A DNA stretch of 64,000 bases from Pyrenopolyporus hunteri (lineage: Eukaryota; Ascomycota; Sordariomycetes; Xylariales; Hypoxylaceae). Position numbers and translations under genes: made by a program. The stretch covers positions 62,001 through 126,000 of the forward strand of contig CADCXC010000037.1 in assembly GCA_902806595.1 (NCBI GenBank), in the 5' to 3' direction. Shown piece by piece: positions 1-10,020 of this stretch. Position 1 is the stretch's first letter. Every line of letters starts with the position of its first letter. The notes under the pieces were generated by a model. The model had not been told where the DNA came from. It saw only the letters and a program-made list of their open reading frames with translations, and did not search any database.

Positions 1-3000
1 TTAATTAAAAAAAATTTACGAAAATAAAAAATATATAAATATAATTTATTATTTTACCCTTTTTAAAAAAAAATTACGTTTAATATATAATTTAAAGTAT
101 CGATTTTTATAAAAACTTAATAAAAAAAGTTAAAATAAATAAAAATAAAAATCGTAATAAACTTATATTTTAATTTTTTAAAAGTTATATCCATTTATAA
201 TATCCATTCCTAGTTTTTTTTATCTTTTTTATTTATAAAAATAATCGATTTTATAATAAATAAATAATTTTTTATAAATTATCGATAAAAATTAATAAAA
301 TCGATAAATTATTACAATTTTTTTAAAGTTTTAAAAATTTTTTATAATAATATATATTTTACTTTATTAAACGATATAAAAATCTTAAATAAATTTATAA
401 CATAATCTAAATATTTAATTTTATAAATAGATTAAAAATATTTTTTTAAATTTACCATTAAATAATTATCGATAAAACGTTAAAATATTTTTTTAATTAA
501 TTAATTATAGATTTTTTTAATATTAATATAAATAAAAAAATTATCGATATAAATTAAAAATTCGTTATTAATTATATTTCGAAAAAAGTTATTTATTATA
601 ATTTAAAAAATAATAAAAACATTAATAAACTTAAATAATATAACTAAATACTCGAAAAATCCGTATTTATAATAAAAAATTATCTTCTATTCGTCGCCTT
701 TTTTAATATATATTAAATTAAATTTAATTTTAAAATTAATTTTAATATATTATTAAACCGTCTTAAATCGATTTTAAAATTTTATAATAAAAAATAAAAA
801 ATATTTAATAAATATCGTAATAATATTAAATTTTTTATAATCGATAATAAAACGTAAAAAATTATTAAAATTTTTTTTATTTATAAATATTATAAAAACG
901 ACGTAAAATAAAATAAACTTTCGAATTTTTCCGTTATTTAATATTTCCTTTAATTAAAATTTTAAAGTTTTAAATTTTCGTTTATTTATAATATATAAAA
1001 ATCTTTACGAAAGAGTTTTACCTTCGATAAAATCGATTATATAATCTTATAATTAATAATTAAAAAATCTTTATTTTATAATTTTTATTATAATAAAAAT
1101 AAAATCCTTAAATTTCGAGGAAATAAATTTTATTATTTCCTTTTTATTTATTTACGTTAAAAAAAATACGAAAGCGATAAAATTTTTTATTTAAAATACC
1201 TTATTAATATAATTCTTCCGATAATAATCTAATAAAAATTTAATTTTATTCGAATCTACGAAAAAATTTTTTAAAAAATATTAAAATAATTATTAATATA
1301 ATAATATAATATCGTAATTAAATGTTATAACGGTAACTTCGAAATTTAATTAAATAAAATGGTTTTTTTAATATCGAAAAATAACGAGTTTAATATAATA
1401 TTTTTTTTTTTACGAAAAGATTAAATCATTTTATATTATTATAAATTTAAAAATTATTTATTTAATTAAAAATAATTTTTAGGTTCGTATTTTAATTATT
1501 AATATTATAAATATATTTATTCTTAAATCTAAAAAAATTATAACCTTATATTCCTTATTATTATATATAAAAATTATAATTATAAAAAGTTTAAAACCGA
1601 ACTTTAATTCGAAAGTATATTTTTTTCGCGACTTATTATTTATATTTATTTATCGTTTTATCGTATAGATATAAATTAAAATACTTAAATTTAACTTTAA
1701 AATCCGATATAATATAACATCGAAACTTATTAAAAATTCGAATTAAATTTACTAATTTCGAAAATTTAAAATTTTTAAATATTTGTTAAAACCGTAATTA
1801 TTTTAACCTTTTTCGTAGTCGACGGAAAAAATACTTTTTCTTTTATACGAATTTTTTTTACGGTAAAAATTTTCTTAAAAAATATTAATAAATTTTTACC
1901 ATCGATATTTTTTTTAACGAAATAAATAAAAATTTAATAATTATTTCTATTATAACGTTAATAAATTACGTTATTTTTTCATTATTTATCGATAACGATT
2001 TAATTTATTTCTTTTAATACGTTTCGATTAATAACTTATTTTTTATTTTTAAATTTTAACTTAAATTTATTATCGTTTTTAAAGCGATTTTACGTTTTTA
2101 AAAATCGATTAAAACTTAAATTAAAATAAATTTTTTTTTTATAAGGGTAATAATTCGATTTCGAATGTTTTTATATCGAAACGAATTCGTTTTTTATTAA
2201 AAACCTTAAGTTTATTATTATATTTTCATATATATATTCGATTTTTTCGATAACGTTAATAAAATTTATATTATTTTCGAAAAGTTTTTCGAATTAAAAA
2301 TATACCAATTTAATAATTTTATTTAATAAGATTTAAATAATTAAAATTTAATAAATAACATTAAATTAATTTACTACGTTATTAAAATCTATAAGTTTAA
2401 TTAAATAAATTAAAATATCCCCTTTATATTTAAAAACTTTTATAATTTAAACATTACGATACTTTTTTAATAAATTTTTAAACTTTAAACATATAACTTT
2501 TTTATAAATAAATTATATATCTTATAAATATATACGTTTAATTAAAGTAAATCGTTATTAATATTATTATTAAACTTTATTTATTAATAATAATTTTATT
2601 TAATTAATATATATAATATTATTAATAAAATTTTCGATATAAATTTTTAAATAAAATTTCATTTTTATCCACTATAATTTAAACTTTAATAAATTCTTAC
2701 CATTATAAATAATAAACTTATTAAAATAAATTAAAATAATCGTAATAATAACGGGAATTAATATATATCCCGAAAAAAATTAAAATAATCTTAAATTTCT
2801 TCTATTTTCGAAATTTTAACGCGAAAGCTTATTTAAACCATTAAAATTTAACGGTAAAAATCTTTACGATAACCTTTTAAAAAAACCTTCGAAATTTCCT
2901 TTGTTATCGTTTTTATTTAAATTTTTTAAGTTTTTTAAAACTACTTTATTCCCTTTAAAAAACGCGTTTTTATTTTTTTTAAACATTATAAAATCGATTT

Positions 3001-4750
3001 TAATTAAAGTTTACTCGTATTAATATATTTTAACTTTTTAATTTTTTTTAATACGTACCATCATTAAATTAATTTATAATAATCTCCTTAAAATCTTAAT
3101 AACCTACCTAAAAAATATATAACATACTTCGAAACTAAAATATTTAAATAATAAATTTCGAATAAACGAAAAAAAATACGTAAAAATCGTAAATCGACAA
3201 TTTTAAAAACCTTAAAAAAAAAACTCGATAATAACTTTCCTTTTTATACTTTTAATTATCGAGTTTACGTTTAAAAGTTAATTTTTAACCTATTTAATAA
3301 TAAATTTAATAATAATTTAAATAATAAATACCTTAAACTTTTTCATTTATAAACGAATTTTTTTATTTAACTATTAAAGATTTATATATTTTTTAACTAA
3401 AAATTAATTAATTTATAAACCCTTTTTTTTAACTTAAAAATTAAAACAATTTCATATAATTACTTATAAAATTTAACCTTATTAAAATTAAACGAAGTAA
3501 TTTTTTTATTATTTAATTTAAACCTATAATTTTACAACTACTTTTTTTTTAACTTATTATTATTTAACGAATTTAACGATTATAATCCATATTTCCCTTA
3601 AAAATATTTAATTATTTTCGATTATTCGTCGCTAAAATTTAATAATTTATTATTTTATAACTTTTACGCCTACTTTTTATATTATAATAATTATTTTATA
3701 AATTTTTCGAAGGTATTAATAATAATCTATTAATTATTATTAATTTTTACGATATTAATCATTTATCGAAATAATAAAATTTTTTAAAATATTATAAACT
3801 TTACCCATTTAATTATATAAATAAATAAACTATTCGAATAAATTTAAAATTACCATATCGATAATTTTAATTTTCGAAATTTTCCTTATTATTAAATTAT
3901 AGTTTTAAAGGTAATATAATACGAAAAATTAACTTTCGTATATATAAAATTCCTTTATAATAATAAGTTAAAAAAAAAAATTCGAAAATATTAAAACGTA
4001 TTAAAAATTTTATCTTTCGATAATTATAAATATAAAATTTATAAAAGTATTATAAAAATCGAAAAAAAATCGCTAACTTAATTTAAATATCGAATTATTT
4101 AAATAAATATATAAATTTTCGCGAAAAAAATATTTTTTTTTAAAATAACCCGCTATAACTTTTTCGAAATCTACCTAAAGTTATATAATAAAAATATCCG
4201 TAAATAACGGTATAAATTTATAAATAATAAAATAAAAATCGTTTAAAAAAATAACCGATTTTTTACCCGAAATTTTTTACTTTAAAAAAACCTTTTATAA
4301 AATAATTATTATTACGACTTTGATGTAAATACGTCGTTTCGCTAAAAAAATAAAAAATAACGATTACGATATATCTTAAAAATTATTCGAAATCGAAGAA
4401 ATAAAAATCGTTATAAATTATTAATTTAAAATATTAATAAAATATAATAAATAAAAATAATTTTATTAAATATATACTATATTCGAAAATATATTTTTTT
4501 TAAAAAAAAAAAAAATTATTTTATAATAAAAACTTTTAATAAAAAGTTTAAAATATATTAATTTTATTTAATAATTTTTTTTAATCTTAAAAATTATAAT
4601 TTCCTTCTTTTTAATAAAAATAAAAACTTTTAAATATAAAAAGTTAATTTAAATCGATATCGAAAACGTTTTAACCGTTCGATAAATCTATTAATTATAA
4701 ATTTATATATTATAAAAGTTATTAAACCATTTCCTTTATTAATGAATAGT
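1..4750. repeat. AT-rich, RIP-degraded block (probable dead transposon or repeat)
   Basis: About 4.7 kb of extremely AT-rich sequence with no open reading frame of note and stop codons in every frame. Most remaining C and G sit in CpG contexts (tcga, atcg, acga), while CA and TG dinucleotides are visibly scarce and TA is very abundant. This is the pattern expected when CpA has been converted to TpA on both strands, that is RIP, a defence of Pezizomycotina against repeats longer than a few hundred bases. The block begins before the window and ends over less than 100 bases at about 4740-4816, where base composition returns to normal inside a laccase gene. No LTR, terminal inverted repeat or domain remnant could be read by eye, so the original element is unknown. 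Confidence 0.85.
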
Positions 4751-4816
4751 TTATAACTATCCCTTACTACCTAAAGCCTATATCATTCTCGTATAAAACC
4801 TTAGCACGTATGATAA

Positions 4817-5428
4817 TTGGTCCCGTACGTGCCCCTCGACGTCGACCATCCAACAACAGAGAAGAATTTCGGCGTTGGCTTCGCCATTGATACCCATGGA
4901 ATGTTCAAATGGACTCTTGACGGGACTGACTTTTTGTCGGACTGGGGTATGCCTACGCTCCAGCAAAGTCTTTTGGATCTGTCGGTCTTCAAGTCTTCGA
5001 GTACCATTGTGGAGCTTAACAAGAAGGAAGCTTGGGTGTACTTCGTCATTGAGAACGGAATCTCCGCGTTAGGACTGTCTCACCCAATTCATCTATATGG
5101 ACACGACTTCTATGTGCTTGCACAAGAAGCAAACGCCAACTACACCTCTGCAGCGCCGCTACAGTTAAAGAACCCGCCTAGGAGGGATGTCGCCATGTTG
5201 CCTGCCAATGGTTTCCTGGTAATTGGGTTTATTACAGACAATCCAGGTGTGTGGTTGATGCATTGTCATATTGGCTGGCATGCCTCGCAGGGCTTTGGGC
5301 TACAAGTGGTCGAGCGAGAAGCGGAGATTCCGCCACTTTGCGATTCTAGCAGTCTCGATTCGACCTGCGCGAAGTGGCAGCGTTATGTTGCCGCAAAAGG
5401 TATTCTTCAGGATGATTCAGGTATATGA
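4817..5428 (+). pseudogene. Truncated laccase (multicopper oxidase), C-terminal third only
   Basis: Laccases are extracellular blue copper enzymes that oxidise phenols and reduce O2 to water. The 203 readable codons match the third cupredoxin domain: an HP-x-H-x-Y-G-H segment at residues 89-96, an NPPRRD segment, a TDNPG-W-x-x-HCH-x3-H segment, and an end at DSGI, which resembles the processed mature end (DSG plus a hydrophobic residue) of ascomycete laccases. A family member is about 550-600 residues, so roughly two thirds are missing. There is no ATG: an in-frame TAA at 4814-4816 lies directly before the open stretch, and everything upstream is the RIP block. In addition the third histidine of the HPxHxHGH copper motif is Tyr (TAT at 5096-5098), so the type-3 copper site would be broken. 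The call is a RIP-clipped pseudogene; an upstream exon hidden in the AT block cannot be wholly excluded. Confidence 0.8.
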
Positions 5429-5959
5429 TGTACTCTTTGGCAACACCCCGATATTAGTCTCCCTGATCTACCCATATTTATTAGATATTCCCAATGGCGC
5501 TGTAGCATCGAAGAAACGAGGGCGGGTAAGGGCCCAGCTAAAACGGCCTTATACCTACCCATTGCTGGGATCTTCGCCTTATCAAGAACTCAGTTATAAA
5601 AGAAGGATAAATTTAGCGAGGTTCTTTCTACAATGATACCTAAGTACCCAGGAAGGTTTATATTCTCATATCTGGGGGCATTTCGGCTAGCTAGTTTATT
5701 CTATTTATCCTACTCACAAATGTCTGTGGTAGTTATTAAAGCAGTTATAAACATCTACTAGAGTTTCGACATACGTATTATCATTGCCAGATAGACATGG
5801 CACTCACATACAACACTAGGCGTGGGCTATATCGCCTATCTACCTAGGTATATGGGTGTAAAACACGTAAACCTATAGGTACCTAGAGGTTGGTTTGAAA
5901 GTCAAGCGACACCACTGGATTAATACCCAGCCTTTTGCACTCGACGACATAAGGGCTAC
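5429..5959. other. Intergenic, tail-to-tail
   Basis: This lies between the laccase remnant and the convergent histidine phosphatase. It holds short TAGGTA/ACCTA-type motifs around 5845-5890 and nothing else I can assign. Confidence 0.6.
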
Positions 5960-6751
5960 TCATCGATTTAAGAACGTTATATTTCCTGCATTATTAGCCT
6001 TCTGCTGCCGCATCTGATAATGGTTGGCGTTAGCTTTACCTTGCTCCTGTTGGTCTGCTGAAAGAGGCTTGCCATTACGTCGCTGAAGGCTGTCTTCAGT
6101 TTCTTCTAGTGAAGCGTTTCCATCGGATGCTAGCGTCGAGTCCTTAAACCGATATGATCTCCATTCCGTATTCCCCCACAAACTCGTTCCGTACTGCGGG
6201 GTGAAGCTCTCGGTAAGCCAAATGACAAAATCACCATGAGTGACGACGAGGACGTGAGGATCTGGATTGGCGGGGATGTTCTCTCCGTAATTCCCCGTAA
6301 CGAGCTCATGGGCTATTTGCCGAATGGCAAGCCTGGCCTCAAGGGCACGAGCACTAACATCCACAGGATCCGGAGAGAGTCCCTTACGAAACCATTCAGG
6401 GTCGGTTAAATTAGGCGCCATGCTAGGATCTATGATAGATCCATACTCCCCCTTGAGCTCGGCGAGGGTGGACCCGTGATTGCATGGGTAATCGCTTACC
6501 TCTTGTAAGGAGGGAAGCAGCCGGACTTGCAAACTATCCCAAATAGCCGGGCCAAAACAGAATATAGCGGTTTGAATCGTCCGCTTTAAAGGGGAACAAA
6601 GAATTACGTCGGGTTTATAAGGAAAACTACTTTGTACTTGCGCGCACTGTTGCAACCCGTGAGTGGTAAGCTGGGGATCCAGAACGGTTGATGCAACAGT
6701 AACATTATGAAGACCCTCTGCGTGGCGAATTATAGTAATCGTTGGAGCCAT
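5960..6751 (-). CDS. Histidine phosphatase superfamily (phosphoglycerate mutase-like) protein
   Basis: Single-exon, 263 residues, ATG start. The family transfers phosphate through a phosphohistidine. The signature RHAE is at residues 9-12 (His10 the expected nucleophile), with Arg57 in the LKRT segment, Glu84 in the QEVSDYPC segment and the second His in VVTHGDF (His172). The length and an extended C-terminal tail rich in Gln, Asn and Lys fit the fungal cytosolic 'phosphoglycerate mutase family' proteins rather than glycolytic phosphoglycerate mutase. No signal peptide is seen. Substrate cannot be told from sequence; sugar phosphates, nucleotides or protein phosphotyrosine are all known in the superfamily. 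The next gene is transcribed in the same direction about 0.8 kb upstream. Confidence 0.85.
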   Translation of the reverse strand: MAPTITIIRHAEGLHNVTVASTVLDPQLTTHGLQQCAQVQSSFPYKPDVILCSPLKRTIQTAIFCFGPAIWDSLQVRLLPSLQEVSDYPCNHGSTLAELKGEYGSIIDPSMAPNLTDPEWFRKGLSPDPVDVSARALEARLAIRQIAHELVTGNYGENIPANPDPHVLVVTHGDFVIWLTESFTPQYGTSLWGNTEWRSYRFKDSTLASDGNASLEETEDSLQRRNGKPLSADQQEQGKANANHYQMRQQKANNAGNITFLNR

Positions 6752-7573
6752 TGGGACAAATATCTATGTCTGTTGAGCGTTCTTGAAAATATATCGAGGC
6801 TGAATATAGGGAGTGTAAGGAAGATCTTCTCTACAACCGCTTAGTAGTGTGATTGCTTTCGCATTTTTGAGGCCATCATTGGCTCTTTATATCCGACTAA
6901 ATCAAGGTATAGCGGATCCTATTGTTGCATAACGATCTACTAGTATTCCAACGTCGCTTTGTTCGTGGGTAGCACATAGGTACTACTTTATGGTTTCCTA
7001 CCTAGGTAGGTAACTAATGGGGGAATGAATGAATAGAGTTTTCGAACTCGATATGGAGCGTAAACCCATTTCGCCGTAAGATATGGAGGTAAGGAAGCTG
7101 AAAGGAAGGTCATCTGACGTGGTATATCTTAGAGTTTAAGTAAGGTAATCCAGAGCCTTCAAGTTAGACGATAGGATTGGAGGGGGTAGAACCGTCTGGG
7201 CGTAGGGTAGGTAAGCACCTTATTTAACCTTGTTGACGCTATTGCCTAAAGGACCGGCTGGGTATACAGGTCGGAGGGAGAATGGTTTGATTTGTGATTT
7301 ATGTAGTAGAGTAATTATATAATTAGAACTGAAGATGAACTTGAACGATAAGCAAAGCTTAAGTTATTACATATGTAAGAATATTCCGGATCACCCCTGA
7401 GGTCATTAAACCGCCATGAAAGAATATGAAAGTTTACGCTGGAGGTGAATAGAATCGATATTACCGTCACTTAAACCATTAGGATTCACCTGCTTACGGC
7501 TAAGCCACCGATCCGGACCCGTCTCATATATCTAACCCGAGCAGAGGACCTCCAATATGAAAAAGCGCTATAA
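6752..7573. other. Intergenic, promoter side of the phosphatase
   Basis: This lies between two genes on the minus strand. It contains a short TAGGTAGG run near 7000 and no supported ORF or RNA. Confidence 0.6.
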
Positions 7574-8514
7574 TCAATAAATACCGGGAATGATGACGTA
7601 TTTCCCCTTAATCTTGTCCTCCCCGAACTTTTCCTTGTACCACTTCCCACCGGAGACAGCGCGGGGCAGCATAGCGAAAAATTCGTTAACTAGGAAGCAT
7701 CTCGCGGGGGTACATGAAATTCCGGCGGCAATCCAGTATCCGAGCCACTCGATCCATTCCATGAAATAATGGGGGTAGAGCATGTACTTGAAGAGCCCGT
7801 TCTGTGGAACCTCGTAGTGTTTGTCGACGGTCTTGCCCTGCTTCTTTAGTTTTGCCTGGCGTCGAAGCTCGCTTCGGCGTATTTCGCGCAATTCCTCGTC
7901 TGAGAAGTAATTGGCGGTAAGTCCTACGTAGAAGAGGACGAGGCCGACGGAGAACCGAAGAACGGACCAGCCCTGGGCATCCCATTCTTCCTGCGTGGTT
8001 GGGCCGTATGCCGCTAGCCAGCTGCCTAGGGAGGTAGCGTTGCATAGTTGAAAGATTATAGCGTTGGCCCAGACGAGCACGTGGATTGGGGACATGGACG
8101 GCTGGATAATGGGGAAGATGATGGCCCGGTACGTGTAGTGAATAACGAAAAGACCAGCCAGAACTTTGTTCTGCCAGGGTAGGTCGTCAATGCCATGCTC
8201 GGCGGGGAGAGTCTTCATGATATACAGGAGAGTGATGAAACCGGGAGTCTCCATCGTCAACCAGGCGATCCGGCCGGGTATGTTGAGTTTGCTTGGGACC
8301 GAAGTCTTCCCCATACCATACCATGAGATGACCCATTGAACAGATGCCAACTGAGTAATATGTTAACCCCATTGTGTAATAGAAAGTGTAATAGAAAAAG
8401 AGAGGAGGGCGAAAGGAGGGCGAGAGGATTTACCAGAGGGTATAATTTCCACCAGAACAAGATCTTCTCATAGTTTTCCTGGCTGGCGGGCAGCCAATCT
8501 TGGACAATGGCCAT
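7574..8514 (-). CDS. Steroid 5-alpha-reductase-like (3-oxo-5-alpha-steroid 4-dehydrogenase, C-terminal domain) membrane protein
   Basis: Two exons, 8434-8514 and 7574-8350, joined in phase 0 across an 83-nt GT...AG intron, give 285 residues. The start is the ATG at 8514; an upstream in-frame TTG is not used. The family comprises ER membrane enzymes that reduce a conjugated double bond with NADPH in sterol, steroid or very-long-chain enoyl substrates. Evidence is the overall hydrophobic multi-span profile (about five or six segments) and the C-terminal FKYMLYPHYFMEWIEWLGYW region near residues 218-237, corresponding to the conserved P-N-Y-F-x-E block of the family with His in place of Asn. The C-terminus carries a short basic tail ending GKYVIIPGIY. 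The natural substrate is not deducible; Tsc13-like or SRD5A-like roles are both possible. It is divergent from the MINDY gene, 1.5 kb away. Confidence 0.8.
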
Positions 8515-10020
8515 AGTGAATAACAATTAGTTGATCAGTCGGTAATTGTTATTGGTGGTTAGATTCTCGAAGCGGGTTATGTGATGCCAATGAGAGTGAG
8601 GCTTCCTGTGAGCACTTACTAGCCTGGTAAACACATTGAGAAACACGCGCTTGCGCAACGCACAACTTGGCCAGGCTGTCGGTTTGTTGAGAGGAGTAAA
8701 TAGGGATAAATATTAATTGTCACGGTGATTTCATTGATGTAACATGAGTCGGAACGGAATCGAGTAGGACAGATGATCCCGGTCATGAGCTGATCGGAAA
8801 AAGGCGAAATGAATGTCCGGCGAGATACCTTCGGCCATTATACTGCCTTGGGAGGTAGCTACCTACCTACATAGGTACCTGACTAGACCTACATCTAGGT
8901 ACGAAACTTTGAGCGTATAAGGCAGGAAGTATACCGTAGATACCTGCATGTATCCTTGACCTCGCGCGTCACCTAAAATTAAGCTTAGCATGGGGGGGTT
9001 AGTTAGGTACCTACCTACCTAGGTATGTATGTATGTACCTAGGTATGTATGTAGGTAGTCTGGAAATTGTGAAGTTGCCGTGACGTTCAGATACCTAATA
9101 TGGGGTACCCCGGAGAGAACAAGAAATAGTCGTGATTAGGTGCACGCATATACGTATAATACAGGCGATGAGAATAATTGAATGCCAACAAGAGTCTGAA
9201 TGGTTCTATTCCAATACTTAGGTAGGTACCTAGGTATACATGTATTCTCTACTCTGATCTAGTACCACGTAACTATACCTACCTAGTGGAGGAACTGCAA
9301 CCATGTTTTACGAGCCTCGTCATTACTTACCTTAATAGGAGGCTAGTGAGGGACGGAATGTGGCTGAGGTGCATCACTTGTGGCTAATAGCTGACGACTT
9401 CCCCCGAGAAACCTTGCCACCAGCCACCGCCGCCATTGGCTAACCCGGCAGCAGCGCAGGCAGCCAGGTAAGGTACAATGCAGCGCTAGCCTTTTCTAAG
9501 AGCGCTATTGGCTGTGACCTGTTTGCGTTCCCCGTCACCTTTTAGACATATACATACAAAGTACATCTAAGAGAGTGACCATGTTACATTCAATGCCTGA
9601 GTTTCTGTTGCCTGCCGTGCCCTGACTACCACGTTCTTCTCTCGCTTCTACACATACATACCTACCTTATGTAGCTCAGCTCAAGCTTGACGGGAAATGC
9701 CAAGTACCTAATATATAACGATTTCAACGCCAAAGCTCACATTGCGTTGAACCTTAATCCCAAATGCCATAACTGTTTTCTTTATTCTCTTCCTAAGCAT
9801 CGCGGTGATGACGCAATCTCGAGCTTCGTGATCGTCGGGCCCTTCCAATAGTTAGCGAATCAGCAAGTCAGCAAACCAGCGAATCGGCGAATCAGCGAGA
9901 TTTGTTCCTCGAACGACCCTTTCTTAACCCTCGCCAGCTCGAAAAGGAAAGACGGCAAGCCTGGAAACATCCGTCTGAGAAATAGCCGTTCGGCCGTATT
10001 TACCTGGCCGAAATAACACC
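8515..10020. promoter_or_regulatory. Divergent intergenic region with TAGGTA-type palindromes
   Basis: This 1.5-kb space separates the reductase (-) from the MINDY gene (+) and must contain both promoters. Dense TAGGTA/ACCTACCT runs occur at about 8855-8900, 9005-9058, 9218-9245 and 9270-9290. Near the MINDY start, 9853-9899 is a short imperfect tandem array of a 9-10-base unit (aGCGAATC/aGCAAGTC type), probably in the 5' leader. No ORF is supported. Confidence 0.5.

Noticed and set aside
1..4750. Search for transposase or reverse-transcriptase remnants in the AT block
   Set aside because: RIP leaves no readable frame; naming an element would be a guess.
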